DNA from: Lachnoclostridium sp. UBA5725
GTDB lineage: Bacteria > Bacillota > Clostridia > Lachnospirales > Lachnospiraceae
Direction of reading: 5' to 3'
NCBI GenBank assembly: GCA_002419585.1
Contig: DIGJ01000024.1
Coordinates: forward strand, 89,132-153,131
Length of the DNA stretch: 64,000 nucleotides
Below the pieces are notes generated by a model that saw only the letters and a list, made by a program, of their open reading frames with translations, did no database searches and was not told the DNA's origin. A program made the translations under genes and the position numbers. This document shows, one piece after another, positions 1-8,338 of this stretch (its first letter is position 1; each line of letters starts with the position of its first letter).

Positions 1-233
1 TGACTTTCACTCAACTTGAAAATTTCCTTTTCGTCAATGATGACACTTCCAGAGGATGGTCTATCAATTCCCCCTATTAAATTCATGAGTGTGGATTTGC
101 CCGAACCCGATGCACCGATGATGGCCACAAATTCTCCTTTGTTAACGCTGAAGCTTACATTATCCAAGGCTGTAACCTTTGTATCTTTATTGCCATATAT
201 TTTTGTAAGTCCTTTGACCTCTAATACAGCCAT
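1..233 (-). CDS. ABC transporter ATP-binding protein (partial, N-terminal part)
   Basis: This is the nucleotide-binding subunit of a MacB/LolD/BceA-like exporter. It is cut by the left edge, so only about 77 residues are present. The protein begins MAVLEVKGLTKIYG and contains a Walker A motif (GASGSGKST) near residue 40, followed by LMNLIGGIDRPSSG, which is typical of the MacB/BceA branch. A good ribosome site (GGGAGGAAG) lies just upstream of the ATG. It follows a response regulator and a histidine kinase on the same strand, the arrangement seen for peptide-antibiotic sensing and detoxification modules; the permease would lie outside the window. The ATPase family is certain. A role in peptide resistance is inferred from context only. 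Confidence 0.9.
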   Translation of the reverse strand, partial: MAVLEVKGLTKIYGNKDTKVTALDNVSFSVNKGEFVAIIGASGSGKSTLMNLIGGIDRPSSGSVIIDEKEIFKLSES

Positions 234-323
234 TTTTTCTTCCTCCCTAAATTTAATAAAAACATTATAACAAGTGAAAGTGACTGCTCAGTGACTATGG
301 AACATTTAAAAATGACAATTTAT

Positions 324-1148
324 TCACTTAAAAAACTTTATGATAAAGGTAGCACCTTTTCCTTTTCCGCCACCATCAATTTCAATATCACCGTTTTGAC
401 TTCTTACAATTGAAAGTGCAAGTGACAGGCCTATACCGTAACCATTCTCGCTTTGCGAGTATTCGAAGCGTTTAAAAAGATTGGCATATGTTTCCTTCGG
501 AATTCCTTTACCGCTATCCGTAACAGAAATCCATCTATAGATTGGGTTGATACCACTATTAACGTAGATCTTACTATTTATGGGTGAATATTCGGAGGCG
601 TTTTTGATCACATTTGCTATTGCCTCCGCTGTCCAGCGCTTATCGCAAACTAAATCAATGTCATTTAATAATTCAACGGTCTGATTTTTCACATCCAATA
701 AAATCTCCAATGGCTGTACGGCTGTCTTTACTAATTCGCCTGCTGAGATTGTCACCATGGAAAAATCTACTGCACCAGAGTCAAGTCTCGCCATCTTAAG
801 TAGTGTGTTAACAAGCCAGTCCATACGAGCGAGAATGATTTTTATATTTCCTGTAAATTCAGCCTGCTTGTCAGGCGGTGCAGTATCCAGTAAATCTGCC
901 ATAATCATCATAGAAGTGATGGGGGTTTTTAATTGATGCGTTATATCTTCCAGATATTCCGTCAACATATTTCGTTCCATCTGAGCAGAATTCATCTGCT
1001 CGTTTTTTATGTTAACAAGCGTGTTGATGTCGTTTTTTAAGATGCTAAATGCACCCTCTCGGTTATCACGAAAATCAACGTTTTTTCCATTAATAGCCTT
1101 GCGAATATTGTCCGACAACGTAGTGATTTCTCTCTTTTTAATCAACAC
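324..1148 (-). CDS. Sensor histidine kinase without membrane segments (VanS/BceS-like)
   Basis: About 274 aa. The autophosphorylation box (DITHQLKTPITSM) lies near residue 85. The N box (NVIKNASEYSP), G1 (VTDSGKGIP), F box (FKRFEYSQ) and G2 (GYGIGLSLALSIV) are all present, so the HisKA/HATPase core looks active. I see no transmembrane helix at all. The N-terminus is a hydrophilic, probably helical region that starts inside the 3' end of the response regulator, so the usual membrane sensor of this family is absent. The start is taken as GTG at 1148, overlapping the regulator stop and preceded by AGGGGG; a TTG at 1175 is the alternative. It probably takes its signal from the neighbouring ABC transporter or a cytosolic partner (inference). 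Confidence 0.88.
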   Translation of the reverse strand: MLIKKREITTLSDNIRKAINGKNVDFRDNREGAFSILKNDINTLVNIKNEQMNSAQMERNMLTEYLEDITHQLKTPITSMMIMADLLDTAPPDKQAEFTGNIKIILARMDWLVNTLLKMARLDSGAVDFSMVTISAGELVKTAVQPLEILLDVKNQTVELLNDIDLVCDKRWTAEAIANVIKNASEYSPINSKIYVNSGINPIYRWISVTDSGKGIPKETYANLFKRFEYSQSENGYGIGLSLALSIVRSQNGDIEIDGGGKGKGATFIIKFFK

Positions 1149-1806
1149 GATATCCAATCCCCCTAACCGTTTCAATCTTTACCGCATTTCCAAGTTTTTC
1201 ACGTAGTCGCTTAACGTAGACCGTTAATGTGTTGTCCTCTACAAAATTTTGTCCATAGTCCCAAATATTCTCCAATATTTGCGCGCGGGTAAGAAGTCGT
1301 GACTTATTCGAAGCAAAAATCAGGAGCAGGCGATATTCAAGAGCCGTTAAGTCAACCGGTTCAGTTCCAATAAATACCTTTCCAGCTGTTGTATCAATAG
1401 TTACGTTCCCAATGGATAAAAGCTCCGATTTACCTGCTCCACAGCTTGTATTTAGAGTTCTCTTTACTCGGGCCAATAACTCACGCAGCCTAAAGGGTTT
1501 TGTAATATAATCATCTGCTCCCATTTCAAAGGCTCGGACAATTTTATTTTCGTCGTCCACAATAGTCAAAAAAATAATTGCAGTATTTGTATTCTTAAGC
1601 TTTTGGCTAATATCAAAGCCTGTTCCATCCGGTAGCTGCATATCAAGTATGGCTAAATCAAATTGCTCTGTTTGTATTGTATTATATGCTGTAATTATAT
1701 CCTTACAGTGTATCGGTTCATATCCCTCGTTCTCCAACGCATAAACCAACCCCGACGCAATCATAAGATCATCTTCAACTAATAAAATTCGTTTTATTGT
1801 AATCAC
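1138..1806 (-). CDS. OmpR/VanR-family response regulator
   Basis: 222 aa from the GTG at 1806. The receiver domain (residues about 5-115) carries the acidic pair VEDD, the phosphoacceptor Asp in LAILDMQLPDG, the Thr in IIFLTIVDD and the Lys in YITKPFRLREL. A C-terminal winged helix (about 130-220) ends in the typical LREKLGNAVKIETVRGIGYRVD-type segment. A longer reading frame extends upstream to 1881, but the conserved IKRILLVED start and an AAGGGG just before the GTG favour the short form. The spacing there is tight, so the exact start is unsure. The 3' end overlaps the kinase gene, indicating translational coupling. It likely controls the downstream ABC transporter genes. Confidence 0.92.
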   Translation of the reverse strand: MITIKRILLVEDDLMIASGLVYALENEGYEPIHCKDIITAYNTIQTEQFDLAILDMQLPDGTGFDISQKLKNTNTAIIFLTIVDDENKIVRAFEMGADDYITKPFRLRELLARVKRTLNTSCGAGKSELLSIGNVTIDTTAGKVFIGTEPVDLTALEYRLLLIFASNKSRLLTRAQILENIWDYGQNFVEDNTLTVYVKRLREKLGNAVKIETVRGIGYRVD

Positions 1807-2062
1807 ACCCCTTCTACTTGATTTATTACTTGAGGATACAAGCAACACAATTAGCTTAGCATATTTTTGTCGTTCTCTCAATGCAAAAAAGGCATTGAAT
1901 TACGGGATATTGTATTGAACGATAAGAATTATTTCAATTTCAAAATTCCCATCTTGGAACACGAATTGTATGCACATTCGCATTGAAAGATTCCCCCAAA
2001 TAAGCTATCATGAAAGTAACGGATCCAAACATAGAAAACAGCTTTGATATGGAGGTACCAGT

Positions 2063-4489
2063 GTGAAAGAGTATGTGAAAAAGACAGTTCTTTTTATTAT
2101 TCCGGTTCTCCTTCTACTTTTACTACCGATAAACTCCAGCGCATATAATATGAAAGAGCAAAAAAATATCCTTGTACTCAATTCGTATAATGAAGATATG
2201 GATTGGACAAGGGGGCTGACCGCTGGAATTACCGACAAAGTCAGACAAAATGAAGATAATATTTTTCTGAGCTTTGAATACATGGATTGGAAGAATTATC
2301 CCACACAGGATAATCTTGATTTTCTCCATGATTATTACAGTTTAAAGTATGAAGAAAAGACTTTTGATGTTGTCATTGTGAGCGATGATATGGCGTTATT
2401 GTTTGCATTAAAAAACCGGGATGAAATATTTCATGGAAGCCCAATCGTTTTTTGTGGCGTGAATGAAAAGTCGCTTTCTAACCTAGATTCTTCTTATGAC
2501 AACTACACCGGTGTCATCGAGGTAGCAGATCCAACGGAAACCATCAAGATGGCAAAGCATATCAACCCGTCATTAAGTAAGATTTATTTGATTTATGATA
2601 ATTTTGAAAGTGGTATTACCACAGCGAATATGTTCAAGGAGAAGATTGATGCTTTAAATATGGGTTATAAGATAATTTCCTTGAATCAGCTGGGATTTCA
2701 TGACCTTTTAACACAACTCAGTGTACTGGATGATCAGAGTATCGTTCTGTATGCAACGTATAACAGCGATGGAAAAGGTAATATTATTGAATATAATATA
2801 GGACTAAAACAAATCTGCGAATACAGCCGTGTGCCGGTATATCATCAGTATATGTTTGGACTAGCTGATGGTGCTTTTGGGGGGAATCTGACAAGCCCAG
2901 ATCAATATGGAGAATATGCAGCAGAACTGGCGATTCGGATCATAAATGGAGAACGTGCCGATGATATTTCTATCGTATCTCCTGATGTTGCTAAAAAAGT
3001 AGTAAACTACGACCAATTAATAAAACTAGGAATTCCTCTGGATGCGATTCCAGAAGACGTAGAGCTCATAAATAAACCATTTTCCTTTTTTGAGACATAT
3101 AAAATGCTTGTAGAAGTGGTAACTATCATCATTGCATTTTTAATTATTCTGGTTATTCTGTTGCTTATTCATAATAGAAAGATGCGGAAAATGAAGAAAA
3201 AAAATACATATCTTGCGATGCATGATGTGTTGACGGGATTACCAAATCGCCGATCTCTCTATGAGGATGAGACAAAACTTCAGGTGGAAGGACTGAAGAA
3301 TTATTCTGCACTCTTATTCCTTGATCTGGATAATTTTAAATATATTAACGATACTATGGGCCATGAATTTGGGGATGAATTTATTTGTGAAGTCAGCAAA
3401 CGATTATTAAAGAATATGCGAGAGAACTTTAAGATTTACCGTTTGGGTGGAGATGAGTTCGTCATTCTGATGTTACAGGTCTCAACCTCTCATGAAGTAA
3501 ACGACTTTGTGAATCTTATATTAGAAGATATGAAGAGCGAATTTGTAGTTTTAGGAAGCAGTCTGAAAATAAGTGCAAGTATTGGTGTGGCTCTTTATCC
3601 AGAACATGGAGTGACTGTGGAAGAACTCATAAAATTCGCAGACATTGCCATGTATAAAGCAAAAGAAGGTGGAAAAAATCGGAGTGTCATATATGAAAAA
3701 ACAATGAATCAGGATTTTACAGATCGGATGATAATCGAAAGGCACTTGAACTTTGCTATTGAGAATAAAGAATTTGAGGTCTATTATCAGCCGCAAATCA
3801 AGGTGGAAACCCAGAAAGTAACTGGACTGGAAGCGCTTCTTCGCTGGAATAACAAAGAGCTTGGTACGGTGCCTCCACTTCGATTTATTGAGATTGCAGA
3901 AATCACAAGATTAATTATACCTATTGGAGACTGGGTATTTCACCAAGCATGCATGTTTGCAAAAAAACTTCAGGAGTCCCGTCATGCTGATGTTAGCATA
4001 TCAGTAAATATTTCTGTTATCCAAATCTTGCAGACAGATTTTACACAGAAAATATTAGATACGCTGAAAGATTATGATTTGAATCCTGACTGTCTGGAAT
4101 TAGAAATAACAGAAACCGTTATGGCGGAATCCATAGATGTTATTCTCAGTAAACTTCAGTATTTAAGTGATCATGGAATTCGCATTGCACTGGATGATTT
4201 CGGAAAAGGATATTCTTCGCTCAATTATCTTATACAGCTCCCAATAAAGACACTTAAAATCGACAAGAGCTTCATTGATAATATTTCTACGGACAAAGAC
4301 TTCGAAGGAATCGTATCGCACATTATTAATATGGGAAAATCACTTGGAATGTCCATCATCGCCGAAGGCGTGGAAAAGGAAGAACAACTGAATTACCTGA
4401 GAAAATATAATTGTGAAACCATCCAGGGTTATTATTTTTCACCACCACTTTCACAGGAAGATGTGATGACTTTCCTTGAAAATAAGTAA
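2063..4489 (+). CDS. Membrane-anchored GGDEF-EAL protein with periplasmic-binding-like sensor
   Basis: 808 aa. An N-terminal signal anchor is followed by an extracytoplasmic region (about 30-340) resembling ABC-transporter substrate-binding domains (starts NILVLNSYNEDMDWTRG). A transmembrane helix follows at about 350-372, then a GGDEF domain (RLGGDEF, about residue 460) and an EAL domain (GLEALLRW, then ETVMAES, LDDFGKGYSSL, IKTLKIDKSF and AEGVE). Both catalytic signatures are intact, so it may both make and degrade cyclic di-GMP; one activity could be regulatory. No RxxD inhibitory site precedes GGDEF. The start is a GTG preceded by GGAGG at the right distance. It is transcribed divergently from the regulator/kinase/ABC genes. 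The ligand is unknown. Confidence 0.93.
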   Translation: MKEYVKKTVLFIIPVLLLLLLPINSSAYNMKEQKNILVLNSYNEDMDWTRGLTAGITDKVRQNEDNIFLSFEYMDWKNYPTQDNLDFLHDYYSLKYEEKTFDVVIVSDDMALLFALKNRDEIFHGSPIVFCGVNEKSLSNLDSSYDNYTGVIEVADPTETIKMAKHINPSLSKIYLIYDNFESGITTANMFKEKIDALNMGYKIISLNQLGFHDLLTQLSVLDDQSIVLYATYNSDGKGNIIEYNIGLKQICEYSRVPVYHQYMFGLADGAFGGNLTSPDQYGEYAAELAIRIINGERADDISIVSPDVAKKVVNYDQLIKLGIPLDAIPEDVELINKPFSFFETYKMLVEVVTIIIAFLIILVILLLIHNRKMRKMKKKNTYLAMHDVLTGLPNRRSLYEDETKLQVEGLKNYSALLFLDLDNFKYINDTMGHEFGDEFICEVSKRLLKNMRENFKIYRLGGDEFVILMLQVSTSHEVNDFVNLILEDMKSEFVVLGSSLKISASIGVALYPEHGVTVEELIKFADIAMYKAKEGGKNRSVIYEKTMNQDFTDRMIIERHLNFAIENKEFEVYYQPQIKVETQKVTGLEALLRWNNKELGTVPPLRFIEIAEITRLIIPIGDWVFHQACMFAKKLQESRHADVSISVNISVIQILQTDFTQKILDTLKDYDLNPDCLELEITETVMAESIDVILSKLQYLSDHGIRIALDDFGKGYSSLNYLIQLPIKTLKIDKSFIDNISTDKDFEGIVSHIINMGKSLGMSIIAEGVEKEEQLNYLRKYNCETIQGYYFSPPLSQEDVMTFLENK

Positions 4490-4504
4490 ATTTATTTGTA
4501 TCAC

Positions 4505-4552
4505 AGAGCCTTTTTTGCAAGTTACAAAATTTGCAGGAAGGCTTTCTCTTTT
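4505..4552 (+). terminator. Rho-independent terminator after the GGDEF-EAL gene
   Basis: The arms GAGCCTT and AAGGCTTTC pair with an inner TTGCAA/TTTGCA extension around a short loop, followed by a T-rich tract (CTCTTTTTC). It begins 16 bases after the stop codon. Confidence 0.65.
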
Positions 4553-4584
4553 TCACTATTCTTTTAAACCTACACATCAAAAAA
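4535..4584. repeat. Dispersed repeat, copy A (pairs with 6843-6887)
   Basis: This copy runs AGGAAGGCTTTCT...TTTTTC.CTATTCTTTT...TACACATCAAAAAA. The second copy 2.3 kb away is the same apart from two small gaps and one substitution. Each copy overlaps or flanks a terminator. Copy A carries the right arm of the GGDEF-EAL terminator. Confidence 0.6.
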
Positions 4585-4836
4585 TCTTTCCATTCCAACG
4601 TATCATGATTATTTTTATTATACTTTAATACTTCTTCAGAGTTATCAAACCAAAATGAATTTTTCATGCTAGTATGCGATAACCTGCTATTAATTGTATA
4701 ACAGCGCCCGCTACCTTTTATTCCTTTTGAAACTAGTAATTCATTAATTGATTCACATATTTTCAACTCCTAATAAAAAAAGAGTCCAAAAAATTCCGAC
4801 TCTCTCTTCACCAAAATCATCTTATTCCAACAAAAA

Positions 4837-4858
4837 AGAAAGCCAGAGCTGGCTTTCT
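4837..4858 (-). terminator. Terminator of the zinc-ribbon membrane gene
   Basis: Inverted repeat AGAAAGCCAG / CTGGCTTTCT with a tight loop. Read on the minus strand it is followed by TTTTTTG. The T-rich plus-strand flank suggests it could also work in the other direction. Confidence 0.7.
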
Positions 4859-4907
4859 CTCTTTGATTACAGAATAATAAAAAGTGCTATATTTTTAGAA
4901 ATACATT

Positions 4908-5252
4908 TTAAAGTAGCGTTCCACAACTGTCACATTTTCCTTTACCATTTTTTAAGGTTACAAGAGTTCCACAGTTGACACATTCCACAACTTTTTCATC
5001 TGGTGCAATCATGCCACCAATACTGCTTGAAACCTTATTATCCTGGTTCTTCATAACGCCTGCAAACAATCCAAGAATGCTATCAACGATATGCTTCATA
5101 ATTCCTCGAAGTTCTAAAATGGAGCCAATGGCTAATAGGATAATAAAAGCAATTACACTACTATACCACTTTCCACCTAAGATATTTGATAAAAGTGGGA
5201 ATAAAATTACAACATAGATTATAAAACGGACTAAAACTCTTAAAATTTTCAT
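4908..5252 (-). CDS. Small membrane protein with C-terminal zinc ribbon
   Basis: 114 aa. Two hydrophobic segments (about 5-25 and 32-50) are followed by an amphipathic stretch and a C-terminal zinc ribbon with paired CVNCG and CDSCG knuckles (about residues 91-112). The ATG is preceded by AAAGGAATTG. It lies 41 bases after an SPFH/zinc-ribbon gene on the same strand and is probably co-transcribed with it. Bacillus subtilis ydjG-ydjI couples a zinc-ribbon membrane protein with an SPFH protein in membrane-stress responses. A similar partnership is an inference here; no enzyme domain is present. Confidence 0.8.
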   Translation of the reverse strand: MKILRVLVRFIIYVVILFPLLSNILGGKWYSSVIAFIILLAIGSILELRGIMKHIVDSILGLFAGVMKNQDNKVSSSIGGMIAPDEKVVECVNCGTLVTLKNGKGKCDSCGTLL

Positions 5253-5293
5253 CTCAATTCCTTCTTTCTATTTTCATAAAAAACTACAGTTTC

Positions 5294-6604
5294 TCACATT
5301 GGAACACCACATTCTGGACAGAACTTTATAGCAGAAGATGGTACAAAGCCACAGGCAGGACATTTTTTTGGAGCTCCCAATGGAGAGTTACATTTTTCGC
5401 AGTTTTGTGCATCATCTTTATTGTCAGTACCGCATTCCTTGCAAAAATTCATTTTCTTACCGCATTCTGGACAGAACTTTTTTTCATCTATAATTTCCGT
5501 TTTACAGGATGCACATACTTTTTTTACTAAGTATCCACATTCAGGACAAAACTTTGGGGTGTCTTGATAAGTCGCACTGCACTTCGGACAGGTGGAAGTT
5601 TTTTTGTCGGTAGTAGGTGTTGTAGCCATTTGCGTGAAGATATTCTCAGCAACGATACCCATACGATTCCCGACTACGCTTCCAGCTGCGACACCAACGC
5701 CTAATCCTACCGGACCACCTACGGCAAGACCTTCATTGCTTGCAGCTTTATCCATCACATCAAATTGTCGCGTTTTATCATAGGTGGTTCCAAGATTACC
5801 TAATCGTTCAGCTTCAGCCTGGCTTACTCTGGAAATACGATTTGCTTCCATTTCAATATCAAAACTTTTGCTTTCAAGCCTTTTATATAATGCCCAGGAA
5901 TCATCTTCGAGAACATTGAAGCCCTTTACATAACAGCCTTCTATACTAAGACCATATGGAAGTAGTTCATCCTGCATTCTTTCCTTTAATGGCTGTTCAA
6001 TAATACTAACACTTTGCTGCAATTGTACAAAACCAGCATTATTTGCCATCATGTATTCGCCGATTGTCTTTTGTAGCTTGGAAATCATCATGCCACGCAT
6101 TGCTTCTTTAAAGTTCTCAATGGTAAAGACACGTCCCTGCCCTGCCATTTCAACAAACAACTTCTTTGAATCTGTAATACGAAGACTAATGGAACCATTA
6201 CATCTGACTTTAATGACCAATGGACGTCCGAATTTATTATCCTCCATCGATAACGGAGTAGGAGTACCCCAGGCTACATCCATTACAACGGCCTTGTTCA
6301 CAAACCAGATTTCGGCTCTATTTGGAGAAGAGCCACCGTAGGCTAGCATTAATAATTGTTTGGCAATCGGAATATTATCCGTTTCAAGATCATAGGATCC
6401 AGGACCAAACACAGCATCAATTACACCATTTTGTACAAATAAAGCTTCTTGTGAAGGACCTACAATCAACCGCGACCCCTTAATGATTGCGATTTTGTCA
6501 TACTTGTAGAACATTTCATTTGATTGACCACTAATCTGTGGATTGGTAACTACGTCTGGAAGATTGTCTACTATTGTCTTTTTTACATTGTCAAGAAATC
6601 CCAT
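5294..6604 (-). CDS. SPFH/Band-7 domain protein with four C-terminal zinc ribbons
   Basis: 436 aa. The N-terminal region starts MGFLDNVKKTIVDNLP and the SPFH domain covers roughly residues 25-260. A Gly/Ala-rich segment (about 300-320) is followed by four zinc ribbons made of eight CxxC knuckles (CPKC/CPEC, CASC/CPEC, CKEC/CEKC, CPAC/CPEC). The start is the ATG with AAGGAGAG upstream; a longer frame with 13 extra residues lacks a ribosome site. It resembles B. subtilis YdjI-type proteins, which recruit PspA-like stress proteins to membranes, but with a much larger zinc-ribbon tail. No signal peptide is visible, so it probably acts at the inner face of the membrane through its partner at 4908-5252. 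Confidence 0.87.
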   Translation of the reverse strand: MGFLDNVKKTIVDNLPDVVTNPQISGQSNEMFYKYDKIAIIKGSRLIVGPSQEALFVQNGVIDAVFGPGSYDLETDNIPIAKQLLMLAYGGSSPNRAEIWFVNKAVVMDVAWGTPTPLSMEDNKFGRPLVIKVRCNGSISLRITDSKKLFVEMAGQGRVFTIENFKEAMRGMMISKLQKTIGEYMMANNAGFVQLQQSVSIIEQPLKERMQDELLPYGLSIEGCYVKGFNVLEDDSWALYKRLESKSFDIEMEANRISRVSQAEAERLGNLGTTYDKTRQFDVMDKAASNEGLAVGGPVGLGVGVAAGSVVGNRMGIVAENIFTQMATTPTTDKKTSTCPKCSATYQDTPKFCPECGYLVKKVCASCKTEIIDEKKFCPECGKKMNFCKECGTDNKDDAQNCEKCNSPLGAPKKCPACGFVPSSAIKFCPECGVPM

Positions 6605-6842
6605 GTTGCTCTCCTTATACACCCTTTTTTGTCCCAACCCCACGTGTTTTTATTAGCGTCAATAATCACAATTTCACGAAGAATTAAGATTGTTACTCAC
6701 ATTGTAACATTATTTATTACCACCTTTCAACCATTTTCGATAAATTAGTGATTGCAACTTTGGAACAAATATACTAAATAAACTCTGCAAGTTATCCACA
6801 GAACAACATTCAATTTTATATGTGATAATGAATATTTCGAAT

Positions 6843-6887
6843 AGGAAGGCTTTCTTTTTCGCTATTCTTTTTTACACATCAAAAAAA
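6843..6887. repeat. Dispersed repeat, copy B (pairs with 4535-4584)
   Basis: Shares the AGGAAGGCTTTCT, CTATTCTTTT and TACACATCAAAAAA blocks with copy A. Here it abuts the tuf terminator, supplying its T-tract on the minus strand, and lacks the upstream terminator arm found beside copy A. Confidence 0.6.
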
Positions 6888-6915
6888 CGCAATCCCTTAT
6901 AAATAAGGGATTGCG
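6888..6915 (-). terminator. Terminator of tuf
   Basis: A perfect 13-bp stem (CGCAATCCCTTAT / ATAAGGGATTGCG) with a two-base centre. On the minus strand it is followed by TTTTTTG. It starts about 50 bases after the tuf stop codon. Confidence 0.9.
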
Positions 6916-6963
6916 GCATAAGTTCATGATACGATATCATCCATGAATTCTTAAGAATTCTAT

Positions 6964-8157
6964 TTACTCAACGATTGTAGCAACACGTCCTGAACCAACA
7001 GTACGTCCACCTTCACGGATAGCGAAAGTTAAACCTTGCTCCATAGCGATTGGGTGAATTAATTCGATGGTCATTTCGATGTTATCGCCAGGCATACACA
7101 TTTCTGTGCCAGCTGGTAAGTTACAAACACCTGTGATGTCTGTTGTTCTGAAATAGAACTGTGGTCTATAGTTATTAAAGAAAGGAGTATGACGTCCACC
7201 TTCATCTTTTGTTAATACATAAACCTGAGCTGTAAATTTCTTGTGGCATTTAACGCTACCTGGTTTAGCAAGTACCTGTCCTCTTTCGATATCTGTTCTT
7301 TGAACACCACGAAGAAGTGCACCGATGTTATCACCAGCTTGAGCTTCGTCAAGAAGTTTACGGAACATTTCGATACCAGTAACAACAACTTTACGGGATT
7401 CTTCTTTAACTCCGATGATTTCAACTTCTTCAGATACTTTAAGAACACCACGCTCTACTCTACCAGTTGCAACTGTACCACGTCCTGTGATAGAGAATAC
7501 ATCTTCGATAGGCATTAAGAAAGGTTGATCTGTAGCACGAACTGGATCTGGAATCCATGTATCAACTGCATTCATTAATTCCATGATTTTGTCGCCCCAT
7601 TCGCTGCTTGGATCTTCAAGAGCTTTAAGAGCAGAACCCTGGATAACTGGAGTGTCATCGCCTGGGAATTCATATTCTGTTAATAAGTCTCTGATTTCCA
7701 TTTCTACTAATTCAAGTAACTCGGAATCATCAACCATATCACATTTGTTCATGAATACTACGATATAAGGAACACCTACCTGACGGGATAATAAGATGTG
7801 CTCTTTTGTCTGAGCCATAACACCATCAGTAGCAGCAACAACGAGGATAGCACCATCCATCTGAGCTGCACCAGTGATCATGTTCTTTACATAATCAGCA
7901 TGTCCAGGACAGTCAACGTGTGCGTAATGTCTAGCATCTGTTGAGTACTCAACGTGTGCTGTAGAGATTGTGATACCACGTTCTCTTTCTTCTGGAGCTT
8001 TATCGATGTTAGCAAAATCAACTGCTGCGTTACCAGCAACTCTTTCACTTAAAGTTTTTGTGATAGCTGCTGTTAATGTTGTTTTACCATGGTCAACGTG
8101 ACCGATTGTTCCAATATTACAATGTGGTTTTGATCTTTCAAACTTAGCTTTAGCCAT
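6964..8157 (-). CDS. tuf: Translation elongation factor Tu
   Basis: 397 aa, the normal length. It delivers aminoacyl-tRNA to the ribosome as a GTPase. The G1 loop (GHVDHGKTTL), G2/G3 (RGITI, DCPGHADY), G4 (NKCD) and G5 (SALKA) motifs are present, followed by the two beta-barrel domains. The start ATG has AAAGGAGGACTTTTTAAA upstream. It follows fusA by 181 bases but has its own strong promoter and a structured leader, so it can be expressed separately from the rpsL-rpsG-fusA operon. Confidence 0.99.
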   Translation of the reverse strand: MAKAKFERSKPHCNIGTIGHVDHGKTTLTAAITKTLSERVAGNAAVDFANIDKAPEERERGITISTAHVEYSTDARHYAHVDCPGHADYVKNMITGAAQMDGAILVVAATDGVMAQTKEHILLSRQVGVPYIVVFMNKCDMVDDSELLELVEMEIRDLLTEYEFPGDDTPVIQGSALKALEDPSSEWGDKIMELMNAVDTWIPDPVRATDQPFLMPIEDVFSITGRGTVATGRVERGVLKVSEEVEIIGVKEESRKVVVTGIEMFRKLLDEAQAGDNIGALLRGVQRTDIERGQVLAKPGSVKCHKKFTAQVYVLTKDEGGRHTPFFNNYRPQFYFRTTDITGVCNLPAGTEMCMPGDNIEMTIELIHPIAMEQGLTFAIREGGRTVGSGRVATIVE

Positions 8158-8249
8158 TTTAAAAAGTCCTCCTTTAAAATATGTGCCTCATAGGCTTTTT
8201 GCCCGGGCATTTTCTTTTCTTTTTTCCCCTCAATAGAGGTTTTTATGTT

Positions 8250-8277
8250 GCGATACTCCCTATTTAGAGAGTATCGC
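8250..8277 (-). other. tuf leader hairpin
   Basis: Arms GCGATACTC / GAGTATCGC sit just downstream of the predicted start site of the tuf promoter. Two smaller stems (CCTC...GAGG and GCCCGGGC) follow in the leader. The first hairpin lacks a T-run, so it looks more like an RNA-stabilising or regulatory structure than a terminator. Confidence 0.5.
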
Positions 8278-8289
8278 CATATATGCCTA

Positions 8290-8318
8290 ATTATATTTCA
8301 AATTAGCAAATTTTTCAA
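8290..8318 (-). promoter_or_regulatory. Sigma-A promoter of tuf
   Basis: On the minus strand: TTGAAA (8318-8313), 17-base spacer, TATAAT (8295-8290). It lies in the fusA-tuf spacer about 135 bases before the tuf start codon. Confidence 0.8.
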
Positions 8319-8338
8319 GCAATTTTTACAGTTTACAA

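Larger units (their letters stand above)
4490..4907. other. Intergenic stretch between convergent genes
   Basis: 418 bases with no supported gene. It holds the terminator of the GGDEF-EAL gene, one copy of a roughly 50-base sequence repeated near 6.85 kb, and the terminator of the minus-strand zinc-ribbon gene. An open frame on the minus strand (4356-4766) overlaps the EAL gene and has no family features, so it is not called. Confidence 0.6.
6605..6963. other. Intergenic region between tuf and the SPFH gene
   Basis: 359 bases without a supported gene. It contains copy B of the dispersed repeat, the tuf terminator and, toward 6720-6600, the presumed minus-strand promoter region of the SPFH gene, where no clear consensus could be fixed. 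Confidence 0.6.

Noticed and set aside
1882..2062. Promoter for the GGDEF-EAL gene
   Set aside because: Several TTGxxx and AT-rich hexamers occur but none with a convincing pair and spacing.
4356..4766. A 136-codon open frame on the minus strand over the end of the GGDEF-EAL gene
   Set aside because: It overlaps a clear EAL-domain end and a terminator, has no ribosome site or recognisable family pattern, and its composition reads like antisense.
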